A stretch of 64,000 nt of DNA, taken from contig NZ_JACYVI010000001.1 in the NCBI RefSeq assembly GCF_014842265.1, positions 608,701 to 672,700 of the forward strand. Direction: 5' to 3'. Source of the DNA: Pseudomonas sp. CFBP 13711 (GTDB lineage Bacteria > Pseudomonadota > Gammaproteobacteria > Pseudomonadales > Pseudomonadaceae). The notes under the pieces are model-generated. The model worked only from the letters and a program-made list of their open reading frames with translations, did no database searches and was not told the DNA's origin. Made by a program: the position numbers and the translations under genes. Of the stretch, positions 26,105-34,183 are shown piece after piece; the first letter of the stretch is position 1; each line of letters begins with the position of its first letter.

Positions 26105-29100
26105 TCACCAGCTATACCGCAACCCCACATTCGCCCCAAACGGTTGCTCGATGTTCTCACCGTTGGAGTAATCGAAATCAGCATGCACCTGCAGGCTGTC
26201 TGAAAACGCCACGGCAACACCCGCCCCCAACTCACCTCGCGAGCCGGACAAGTCATTGTTGAACACGTTGTTGTTCACCTGAACTTCGTTGTTCTTCGCG
26301 AACTCGTGTACACCCGCCACCCGAACATACGGCTGCAACACTTTGCCGTCACTCATCTCGAAGTTGCGACCTGCGGTCATGCCGACCTTGCCCAGCAGCG
26401 AACGAGTGCGATCGCCTTCGGCACGCATGTCGTTGTTCAACTCGTAATCCTTGCCCTGGATCACCACGGCGGACAACTGGCTGTAGGGTTCGATGAAATA
26501 GCCGTCGTTCAGCTTGATATGGCGACCAAACTCCACCGAGCCGCCTGCGCCCGAGTTGTCGTAATCACCCTTGGCGCGCGTGCCATCGCTGATACTGACC
26601 TTAGAGTCGTTGCGGAAGCGGTTGAACTTCAACACACCGTCGAAATAGTAGCCGCTGGCCTGGTCCATCCAGGTCGTGTAAATGCCGGCGTAATAACTGT
26701 TCACCGTGCCCGACGTACCGCGACTCAGGTCAAGATCGGATTTGCTGTGCCCGGCCAGTACACCCACCAGCCACTGCCCGTCGCCGACGGGCAACGGCGC
26801 ATCAGCGCCGAGCGACAAGCCCTGCTGCGTCTGCTGATAACCCACACCCGACGCTTCATCGACGTTGTATTTGTTGCCGTAGGTGCGCACCCAGCCGCCC
26901 GCCTTGCCGCCGTTGAAGCGCAACTCGCCCATGCGGCTGCGCAGCGACGTCAGCTCGCCGTACCAGACCGTCGGCGCGGTGTTGAACAGCGCCAGCACCG
27001 AGCGCGTGCCGGGGCTGATCGTCGCGGTATTCGGGTCAAGAAACCAGTCGGTCCCGCCAGCGCTGTTGCTGGCCGACGCCAGTTGATAGGAATAGGTCCC
27101 CACGTCCACCGCACGATCGCCCGCCAAGGTAAAGGTCGCGTTACCGCCCCCGGTCTGCACGACAGTCAAGGGCTGTGGTGACGTCGGGTCGGCGCCCGAA
27201 CCTGCGATCAGCAAGGTATGGCTGCCCGTCGCAGAACCGGTGACGTTGAGCAGGTCGTGCTCGTTGGTGAGGTAGTCCGCGTCCATGACGAAGGTGCCGT
27301 TGCCGGACAGGGTGCCGACGTTGAGCTGGTAGAACGCGTTGGTTGCGCCAAACCTCACCGTGCTGTCATTCATCGCGAGTGAGTTGAGGGTGTTGGAACC
27401 CACCATATCCCAGGTGGAGGAACCCGCGAGGGTGGCGCTGTCGACATTGATCAAGTTGCCGGTGAACACCGAATTGTTGGCCAGCGAAACAACGCCGCCA
27501 CCGGAGGTGATATCGCCGGACATCGAACTGGCATCCAGGCTGACATTACTGCTGCTGACATCGCCTTTCAGCGTTGAGCCGCCCAGCAACTTCAGCAAAC
27601 CTGCCCCGCCGATCGACGTGACATTGCCGACTATCGAACTGGCATCAAGGCTAACGTCGTTGCTGCTGACATTGCCTTCCACCAGGGAGCCTGCCGCCAG
27701 CGACACAACGCCCGCGGTGCCGGTCGAGGTGACATTGCCGGCTATCGAACTGGCATCGAGACTGACGTTGTTGCTGTTCACGTTGCCTCTTACCAAAGAG
27801 CGGCGAACCAGCTTGACGGCACCTGCTCCGCTGGCGGAAGTGACATCGCCGGTAATCGAGCTGGCGTCAAGACTGACGTTGTCGCTGATGACCTGACCTT
27901 CTACGGTCGAACCGCCGACAAGCGATACAACACCGGCGTTGCTGGTCGACGTGATGTCACCCTTCATTGAACTGGCGTTCAGGCTGACGTTATCGCTGCT
28001 GACGTTACCTTGCAGCGCCGAACCCTCCACCAGCGATACCACGCCGGCACTGCTCATCGACGTGATATCGCCGATCATCTGACTGCCGTTCAGGCTGACG
28101 TTGTCGCTGTTGACGTTGCCTTCCAGCACTGACCCGTTAGCCAGCGAAACCACACCGGCGCTGCTGGCCGAGGTTACGTTTCCGGTAATGGAACTCGCAT
28201 TCAGATTGACCGCATCAATACCGGTGACATCGCCCGTGAGCGCAGAGCCATTGTTCAGCGCCAGGGTGCCGCTGCTGGTGGCATCCGCCGAAACGTTACC
28301 GATCAACCGGCCCTGATCGAAGGTCAGGTTGGCAATGCTGCCGTTGGAGATAGCGAAGTTACCGGTCACTTCACTGCTCTGCAGCAGCACGTTCGCCGTC
28401 GCCGTGTTGGAAACTTCCAGCGCATTGCCGTTGCCGCCCGTCAAGGTGGTGCCGTTGAGCAGGTTGAGGTTGGCAACCATTCCGCCGCCCTGACCATTGA
28501 GCAGGATCGCAGCGCCGTTGGTGCCTTCTATGTGGGAGCCTTCGATATTGATCGTTCCCTGTCGCACGTTGGAAACGTCCACGCGGTAGGCAAGACCATT
28601 CAGCCCCCCCGTCACGGTGCTGTCGCGCAGGGAAATGTCCGAGCCAAAACCTCGAACCCCATAACTGTTCCCGGAAGTGCCGGTGATCACCGCCCCGGTG
28701 GCGTCCAGACTGCTGCCAAAGGAAAGCGACGCGCCGCCAGTGGAACCGGTAATGGTGCCGCCGTTGATCAGGAACGAACTCCCCGGTCCGGTGGCGACTT
28801 GCGTGCCGAACAGACCCAGACCGTTTGTACTGACAACGGTGGCATTGTTCAGTATCGCCGAGCTGTCGGTGAGCACCAGCGCGTTGGCACTGCCGCTTGC
28901 GATAACGCTGGCACCCGTGATGTTGGCCACAGCACCTGGAGCACTCAGGTTGACGCTGCCTGCCGAACTGCCTGTATTGAGATTGACGACGCTGCCTGCA
29001 CCTCCACCGTTGATCGACAGCGTTTGTGCGCCGTTGTTAACGGTGAGGGTAGAACCGGTGGCCAGGGTCCAGGACTCGGGCGAGTCGCCCTGATTGACCT

Positions 29101-29218
29101 CGGTAGACTCGCCAGGTGACAACGCGCGCGCCTCGGCCACGGCACTGATGCACAGGGCCAGAGAAATGAAGGTTGAGGGTTTGAAATATCGAGAGGGGAT
29201 AAAACGCGATTCAGCCAT
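26105..29218 (-). CDS. Type V autotransporter with repeat beta-helix passenger
   Basis: 1037 aa. Start MAESRFIPSRYFK has AAGGAG 7 bases upstream; an upstream in-frame GTG is inside that site. Signal peptide (FISLALCISAVAEARA). The passenger (about 40-780) is rich in Ser, Gly, Asn and Val, with seven or more 37-aa repeats (NVSLDASSITGDVTS, VVSLxxGSxxxGNV), typical of a right-handed beta-helix. Residues about 785-1037 form an autotransporter barrel (WVRTYGNKYNVD, YYAGIYTTWMD, FGANVGLRYSW) ending in an aromatic residue as required for BAM assembly. It is convergent with the 1492-aa gene and downstream of, but separated from, the 672-aa gene. Likely surface adhesin. Confidence 0.88.
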   Translation of the reverse strand: MAESRFIPSRYFKPSTFISLALCISAVAEARALSPGESTEVNQGDSPESWTLATGSTLTVNNGAQTLSINGGGAGSVVNLNTGSSAGSVNLSAPGAVANITGASVIASGSANALVLTDSSAILNNATVVSTNGLGLFGTQVATGPGSSFLINGGTITGSTGGASLSFGSSLDATGAVITGTSGNSYGVRGFGSDISLRDSTVTGGLNGLAYRVDVSNVRQGTINIEGSHIEGTNGAAILLNGQGGGMVANLNLLNGTTLTGGNGNALEVSNTATANVLLQSSEVTGNFAISNGSIANLTFDQGRLIGNVSADATSSGTLALNNGSALTGDVTGIDAVNLNASSITGNVTSASSAGVVSLANGSVLEGNVNSDNVSLNGSQMIGDITSMSSAGVVSLVEGSALQGNVSSDNVSLNASSMKGDITSTSNAGVVSLVGGSTVEGQVISDNVSLDASSITGDVTSASGAGAVKLVRRSLVRGNVNSNNVSLDASSIAGNVTSTGTAGVVSLAAGSLVEGNVSSNDVSLDASSIVGNVTSIGGAGLLKLLGGSTLKGDVSSSNVSLDASSMSGDITSGGGVVSLANNSVFTGNLINVDSATLAGSSTWDMVGSNTLNSLAMNDSTVRFGATNAFYQLNVGTLSGNGTFVMDADYLTNEHDLLNVTGSATGSHTLLIAGSGADPTSPQPLTVVQTGGGNATFTLAGDRAVDVGTYSYQLASASNSAGGTDWFLDPNTATISPGTRSVLALFNTAPTVWYGELTSLRSRMGELRFNGGKAGGWVRTYGNKYNVDEASGVGYQQTQQGLSLGADAPLPVGDGQWLVGVLAGHSKSDLDLSRGTSGTVNSYYAGIYTTWMDQASGYYFDGVLKFNRFRNDSKVSISDGTRAKGDYDNSGAGGSVEFGRHIKLNDGYFIEPYSQLSAVVIQGKDYELNNDMRAEGDRTRSLLGKVGMTAGRNFEMSDGKVLQPYVRVAGVHEFAKNNEVQVNNNVFNNDLSGSRGELGAGVAVAFSDSLQVHADFDYSNGENIEQPFGANVGLRYSW
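27475..28225 (-). repeat. Tandem 111-bp coding repeats in the autotransporter passenger
   Basis: About seven in-frame units of 37 codons, each with GCTGGCATC(C/A)AG(G/A)CT(G/A)AC-like text on the plus strand and an ACC/AAC-rich follow-up. Edges are approximate. Such arrays vary in copy number by recombination and would lengthen or shorten the beta-helix stalk. Confidence 0.8.
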
Positions 29219-29315
29219 GACCAGCTCCTTGGGAATAAACGCCACTCCCGCGGAACCATCTATTAAGCGCCGCAGGATAAGGGCGCGAAGACTACATTCT
29301 TCAAATCCATATCTG

Positions 29316-29357
29316 TTGTAGGACGTTTCCTAACCTTTTGAGCGTAGCTTCCTACAA
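29316..29357. promoter_or_regulatory. TAGGA/TCCTA dyads in the autotransporter promoter region
   Basis: TTGTAGGA (29316-29323) and TCCTACAA (29350-29357) form an 8-bp inverted repeat, and the first overlaps a tighter dyad TAGGA-CGTT-TCCTA (29319-29332). They lie 100-140 bp before the autotransporter start. The tight dyad resembles RcsB-type boxes, but the regulator is not known. Confidence 0.45.
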
Positions 29358-29407
29358 TGCACTTCGCCTGCCGTTTACCACCCGATTTGGAAACCTGACG
29401 GATTAAA

Positions 29408-29436
29408 CACCAAGGCCGCGTGACGCGGCCCTGGTG
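29408..29436 (-). terminator. Hairpin downstream of the 672-aa gene
   Basis: CACCAAGGCCGCG / CGCGGCCCTGGTG with a TGA loop and one mismatch lies 46 bp past the 672-aa gene stop. On the minus strand it is followed by TTTAATC, a modest T-rich tail. Confidence 0.6.
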
Positions 29437-29481
29437 GTATCAAACGACTCAGCACGATGCAAATTTCAGGTTGACCCGAAC

Positions 29482-31500
29482 TTAACAGCCGCACCCTTTC
29501 GAGGTTGCACGACGACGCGGATTGGGAGGACAAAACCCGGCCGAATTCGTCGCTGATGCCCTGATCAGCATTTCGCCTTTCATGGGCGGCTGGGTATCGG
29601 ATTCATAGGTCAGCTTGATCGAACCATTGGTTCCCACCGGCTTGATGTGAGTCTCGAAGGGCCCGAATACCAGACTAAAGCCATTGATAGCTTCGGCCTC
29701 GGTGATATCTCTCTCGGTTACCAGTGCCGTGCCCACCGGGACGTTACCGACTTTGTCGGTGTAGCACTGCCAAGTGAAAGTGAGCTTTTCACCGCCCTTC
29801 AACCGCGGAGTATTCGAAGGGATCTCGACGGCAACGTTTTGATCCGGACCGATGAATGAATTGCAGTTAAGAATGGGAACCCCGCCTGCAGCGGATCCGG
29901 CATCAGGAAACTCCGGATCAGCAAGCTTGATCGGCAAGGCCGCACTGACATCAACCAGGGTAGGAACGCACAGCTCAATGTTGCCAGTGTCATTCATACG
30001 TCCGACAGTGTAGAAGACCGGCACATTGGTCCCGCTTGGCAGATCCTTGATGGCGTCCCATTCGACAGTGAACGTGTACGGGTTGGTCGCGTCGACGACC
30101 GGAGCGAATTCGGCTACCGGGTTGTCTAGCGAATACCAGTACAACACCATCCTCTCCTGTGGGCCGATAGGTTGGTACAGAGCCACGGTAACTTCTACCG
30201 GCTTACCTGCGTCGTCCTCGTTAAGCACGTTATCTTCGGGCGACGCGCCGGTACCCCGCACCGTTACTTTGGGAAGGTTCGGATTTTCAGGGTTCGGGCG
30301 GTCAGGGTTTACCGGCCCGGGCACAAAAAAGTCGACATCAATGATCGCTTCGGGTGAATCGAACGTCCTGTTCCCGCGTTTGACGACATACTTGACGGAA
30401 GTAGGCAGCACGGTGGTGGCGCCGCCGTAGGCCGGCTCAAGTATCGAGTCATACGGTACGCTCAGCACTATCTTGGCCGCCGGCTGGGTGATGTCGTGGA
30501 AAATCTTGATTGCAGCAGTCCCCCAGGTCGCCTCGACCACATCGCCTTCCAAAGCGTTGGGGATATGCTCGATCTCAACGAGGGTTTCCGTACCCGAAGC
30601 AATGTCAGCCAGATTCAGAATCTTGTCATCCGAGATCCTTGGCACCGTGGGAAGGGGCAGGGGAGCCTCGGGCAGTGGATTTCTGAACAGGCCGGTGATT
30701 GTGTCATCGGCGCGCGGCCCGTGATTCCCCACTTTGTCGAGCAGCCGGTAGGACACATAGATGAACCCATCCAGCAAACCATCAAACCTATCAGCTGGAA
30801 TTTTGATTTGACGGTTCTGGTCCATTGGAGCGCGATACGTTGGCTCGGTGGGACTGGTGGCAGGCATATAGACATATAGATCCACGTTATCCCCGGGTTG
30901 CTCGTCCTGATAACCCGGGATCACCACCACCACACCACCATTCGTGTTCAGATACTCTCCAGTAATGCCCTCGTCTGTCACTGTCTGGTCAACGAAAGTG
31001 AGTTTGGCCGGCGATTGATTATTAGCCGGCGGCGTTTTATCGATGATGATCTGAGTAAGGTCCGACGGCGTAAGGACGCCGTTTTCACCTGTAACGGTAT
31101 AACGAAGGTCGTACGTGCCCTGGATTTTGAAATTCTCCTTGGCCAACTTCAACACGATAGGAAAACTGTCCGGATCCAGAGGCCCCGGGAGCTCAATCGC
31201 GGCCTGAGCCGGTTGCCAGTCGGAGGAGTTTTGCAACTTCCATTCAAATTGCAAGAAATCAGTTTGGTCATCTTGCGCAGGGTTTGGCCAAATACCGATC
31301 GAGATGTCCATGTCCTCTTCTTGCTTATCCGCAGGAACCAAACCGGCGAACTCCGGCTCCCCCGGCCACCAGTCGGGCAACACCGGCGCGACGAGCGTGG
31401 CACGAGGCTGGCCTGCTCTCTTCTGGGTTTTCAGTTTATTGACACTGCGTTCGAGCGCATTCGCGAGAACGATGGATCGTTTGGTTGGTTTGATGCTCAT
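29482..31500 (-). CDS. Ig-like repeat protein, 672 aa, with C-terminal cysteines
   Basis: 672 aa; AAGGAG 8 bases upstream. The N-terminus is basic (KPTKRSIVLANALERSVNKLKTQKRAG) with no signal peptide. About five beta-sandwich modules follow. The module at about 95-165 (GPLDPDSFPIVLKLAK, YDLRYTVTGENGVLTPSDLTQIIIDKTPP) is closely matched in the 444-aa protein (GPVDPSLFPFLLTFDK, YQLWYTVTNDAGAVTPSDRRTVTIDTRPP), so the two genes are paralogues. The last module has LNCN, and the C-terminus ends in KGCGC. It is the second gene of a two-gene unit, 59 bp after the 444-aa gene. Role unknown; same protein class as the 850- and 1492-aa products. Confidence 0.72.
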   Translation of the reverse strand: MSIKPTKRSIVLANALERSVNKLKTQKRAGQPRATLVAPVLPDWWPGEPEFAGLVPADKQEEDMDISIGIWPNPAQDDQTDFLQFEWKLQNSSDWQPAQAAIELPGPLDPDSFPIVLKLAKENFKIQGTYDLRYTVTGENGVLTPSDLTQIIIDKTPPANNQSPAKLTFVDQTVTDEGITGEYLNTNGGVVVVIPGYQDEQPGDNVDLYVYMPATSPTEPTYRAPMDQNRQIKIPADRFDGLLDGFIYVSYRLLDKVGNHGPRADDTITGLFRNPLPEAPLPLPTVPRISDDKILNLADIASGTETLVEIEHIPNALEGDVVEATWGTAAIKIFHDITQPAAKIVLSVPYDSILEPAYGGATTVLPTSVKYVVKRGNRTFDSPEAIIDVDFFVPGPVNPDRPNPENPNLPKVTVRGTGASPEDNVLNEDDAGKPVEVTVALYQPIGPQERMVLYWYSLDNPVAEFAPVVDATNPYTFTVEWDAIKDLPSGTNVPVFYTVGRMNDTGNIELCVPTLVDVSAALPIKLADPEFPDAGSAAGGVPILNCNSFIGPDQNVAVEIPSNTPRLKGGEKLTFTWQCYTDKVGNVPVGTALVTERDITEAEAINGFSLVFGPFETHIKPVGTNGSIKLTYESDTQPPMKGEMLIRASATNSAGFCPPNPRRRATSKGCGC

Positions 31501-31559
31501 GTCGTTTCTCCTTGAGTTGACTCGCGCCCACCCAGCCCGGCGCGTCCTTTGTTTCCGCG

Positions 31560-32894
31560 TTACTTCCCTCTACCGCCGCGCCCGATTGCCTGAAACACGC
31601 GGGCGATAAAACCCCTGACCTTGCGGCAGGCACTGCATCCGTCAGCCAACGTCGCGTCAGACTGCATGGCCAACGTCGTCGGCCCGCAGATCTCGCCGCT
31701 GGGCAACTTGCGATTGATCTTCACTAGCCCCTCGTAGGACGCGCCCGACTGCCCGCCGACTTTCGTCAACCGGTAAGTGGCCAGCGCCGATCCTTCAAGG
31801 ATGGGTTCGATGTGGGGAATGAAAGGCTCGACCAGAATGTCCAGATAACCGTCGGTCACGTTCTTCACGCTGACCGTTCTGGCAAATACGCCCTCGGTGC
31901 CCGCGATCGGATCGTGGCCGTTCAACGTGTGATAGCCCTGCCAATACAGTGTGATCTGGTCCTGGTACTCGAACAGGTTACGAACGAAGGTGACCCGTAC
32001 CGTAATGCCATTCCAGGGCTCGTTATTGCAGTTGATATAGCCGTAGATATCCGCTTCCGGAAAATCGGGCTCGGGGAGATCGCCCCCCGGCAGCGGCTTC
32101 AGCGCAACGGCAGCGGGCGTTTCACGGGAGAACGAGTCGGTCTCGTTGCCGGCACGGTCTCGTACTTTGTAAGTGGCGTAGAAATTGCCATCCCGGTCCG
32201 GTGCGCGCACGGCGTCGCCGGGCAGGCTGATGCGGATATCGTCCGCCTCGATCTGCGCCTGGGTCACCGTCACGCTGGCCACAACCGATGTCGTTGGCGG
32301 GTTGTCCTGTGACCAGTAAAGGTCAACGACATCGTCTTCTTTCGCGTCGAGGTACACAGGGCTCGGCAGGCGCAGCTCTACCTGATCGCCATGGCTCGCC
32401 AGGTACGCTTCGTTGATCACCCCGTCTACCAGATCATTGGGCAACAACAAGGCCAGCAACTGCTTGTCGTAGCTGGGCGGGCGGGTGTCGATGGTGACGG
32501 TGCGCCGATCGGAAGGTGTAACCGCGCCAGCGTCGTTGGTGACCGTGTACCAGAGTTGGTATTGGCCATCCGGCTGCAAGTGTTTCTTGTCGAACGTGAG
32601 TAAAAAAGGGAACAGGGAAGGATCGACGGGGCCTTGAAAACTGGCGCTTGCCACCGGCAGGTTATCGGGCTCGCCGCTCCAGAAGAGTTCCAGCAGGTCG
32701 GTCTCGCCATCCGACGCCGGCAGCGCCCACAGCGGCACCAGCACTTCTAGATCATTGGACTGTGTTCCCGTCGCAACGAGGCCGAGCGGATCATTCGGAT
32801 CAATAATCGCCGGCACCTGGGGCGCCGCCAGATTGATCTTCGAAACGTTCCCTGTTCGCCGCATGAGCGGCTGTTTATTGCTGTCCCTGGCCAT
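31560..32894 (-). CDS. Ig-like repeat protein, 444 aa, with C-terminal cysteine cluster
   Basis: 444 aa; GTGAGGACAGG precedes the ATG. The N-terminus is polar with no export signal (RDSNKQPLMRRTGNVSKINL). Three or four modules are readable, including DVVDLYWSQDNPP ... FYATYKVRDRAGNETDS and a last module with INCNNEPWNG, the counterpart of LNCN in the 672-aa protein. The tail has Cys in EICGPT and DGCSACRKVRG, then a basic helix (FIARVFQAIGRGGRG). First gene of the leftward block; the shared CTGTCA-N4-TGACAG element lies about 100 bp upstream. Metal or disulfide use of the cysteines is conjecture. Confidence 0.72.
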   Translation of the reverse strand: MARDSNKQPLMRRTGNVSKINLAAPQVPAIIDPNDPLGLVATGTQSNDLEVLVPLWALPASDGETDLLELFWSGEPDNLPVASASFQGPVDPSLFPFLLTFDKKHLQPDGQYQLWYTVTNDAGAVTPSDRRTVTIDTRPPSYDKQLLALLLPNDLVDGVINEAYLASHGDQVELRLPSPVYLDAKEDDVVDLYWSQDNPPTTSVVASVTVTQAQIEADDIRISLPGDAVRAPDRDGNFYATYKVRDRAGNETDSFSRETPAAVALKPLPGGDLPEPDFPEADIYGYINCNNEPWNGITVRVTFVRNLFEYQDQITLYWQGYHTLNGHDPIAGTEGVFARTVSVKNVTDGYLDILVEPFIPHIEPILEGSALATYRLTKVGGQSGASYEGLVKINRKLPSGEICGPTTLAMQSDATLADGCSACRKVRGFIARVFQAIGRGGRGK

Positions 32895-32992
32895 CCTGTC
32901 CTCACCTCGTCCGATGAAGCGTTCTCAGCCAGCACTCGCCGACCAAGCAACGCAACAAGGCTTTATTGAGAACCGAATGGGCCAGGCTGACT

Positions 32993-33010
32993 ACTGTCAG
33001 AAATGACAGT
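32993..33010. promoter_or_regulatory. Shared dyad upstream of the 444-aa gene
   Basis: ACTGTCA-GAAA-TGACAGT is a perfect 7-bp dyad. With the adjoining CTGACT (32987-32992) it is the inverse of the element at 18734-18756 with one or two differences, so both ends of the island start with the same upstream signal. Confidence 0.65.
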
Positions 33011-33075
33011 TCTGGCCACCGCCGGTCGGCTGACGAGGCACGGCTATACCGAACAGCAAAAGGGCAAAAGCAGGG

Positions 33076-34038
33076 TCACACCAGACTGTCGTCGATCACC
33101 AGCACGACCTTGCCCGACACCTGATTGGTGGCCAGCTCCGCGTAGGCCGCTTCGGCTTCGCTGATCGGAAAGCTGCGCGCCAGTTGTGGCTTGAGCCGGC
33201 CTTCGGTGAACAGCGGCATGACGTGCTGCCCCAGATCGCTGAGCAGGTCGGCCTTGAACTGGTCGTCGCGGCTGCGCAGGGTCGAACCCAGAATATGGAT
33301 GCGCTTGCCCAGCACCTGAGCGAAGTCCAGCTCGGACTTGCGCCCTCCCATCAGCCCGATTAGCACCAGACGACCGTCAACGCCGAGCACCTTCAGATTC
33401 AGCGCCGCGTAGTTGGCGCCCACCGGGTCAAGGATGACGTTGAACGGCGCGAAGTCGTTCAGCGCATCCAGGTTCTCGTTGCGCAGCACTCCGCCCTGGG
33501 CGCCGAGGGATTCGCAATACGCCAGCCGCTCCGCCGAGCCCACGGTGACCCAGACCGGGTTGCCGAACGCCTTGCACAGCTGAATGGCAGCTGAACCAAC
33601 GCCACTTGCTCCGGCGTGCAGCAACACTTTTTCGCCAGGCTGGAGGCCCCCCAGCTGGAACAGATTCAGCCAGGCCGTGGCGTACACTTCAGGAATCGCC
33701 GCCGCTTCGTGCAGCGAGATCCCCTCGGGCACCGGCAGCACATGCCGCGCATCGACCACCACTTCTTCGGCCATCGCACCGCCCGCAACCAGCGCGCACA
33801 CGCGGTCGCCGACTTCCCAGGCGCAGCCCGGGCCGACCTCGGCAATCACCCCGGAACATTCCATCCCGAGGATTTCCGTGACACCCGGCGGTGGCGGGTA
33901 ATGCCCCGAGCGTTGCAGCAAATCGGCACGATTGAGTCCGGCGGCTGCGACCTTGATGCGGACTTGTCCTACATCCAGCGTCGGCGATGGCTCTTCAACC
34001 CATTCCACACGACCTTCAACGCCTTGCAATGCTTTCAC
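33076..34038 (-). CDS. NAD(P)H quinone oxidoreductase, PIG3/QOR type
   Basis: 320 aa zinc-free medium-chain dehydrogenase. GroES-like N-terminal domain (AGLNRADLLQRSGHYPPPPG, ILGMECSGVIAEVG), then a Rossmann domain with the NADPH-binding loop HAGASGVGSAAIQL at about 140. It lacks the zinc cysteines of alcohol dehydrogenases. It reduces quinones or similar electrophiles in the cytoplasm. It has a GGAGGCACC ribosome site and reads away from prc. From memory, its homologue adjoins algO in P. aeruginosa, so the repeat-protein island probably inserted on its downstream side. Confidence 0.9.
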   Translation of the reverse strand: MKALQGVEGRVEWVEEPSPTLDVGQVRIKVAAAGLNRADLLQRSGHYPPPPGVTEILGMECSGVIAEVGPGCAWEVGDRVCALVAGGAMAEEVVVDARHVLPVPEGISLHEAAAIPEVYATAWLNLFQLGGLQPGEKVLLHAGASGVGSAAIQLCKAFGNPVWVTVGSAERLAYCESLGAQGGVLRNENLDALNDFAPFNVILDPVGANYAALNLKVLGVDGRLVLIGLMGGRKSELDFAQVLGKRIHILGSTLRSRDDQFKADLLSDLGQHVMPLFTEGRLKPQLARSFPISEAEAAYAELATNQVSGKVVLVIDDSLV

Positions 34039-34183
34039 GGTGCCTCCATAGTGAGTCTTGACTGAGCCCGATGTGCCTCACGGCCATTGGGCTTTTTGCA
34101 TTATGCGACCGTGTTCTGACCGAACCGGCGACCTCCAAAGACGGCCTAATATGCGTTATCAATTGTCCCCGCGTCGAATCAGC

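Noticed and set aside
27475..28225. CRISPR array
   Set aside because: The regular 111-bp repeats are in frame within the autotransporter passenger and have no short-repeat/unique-spacer pattern.
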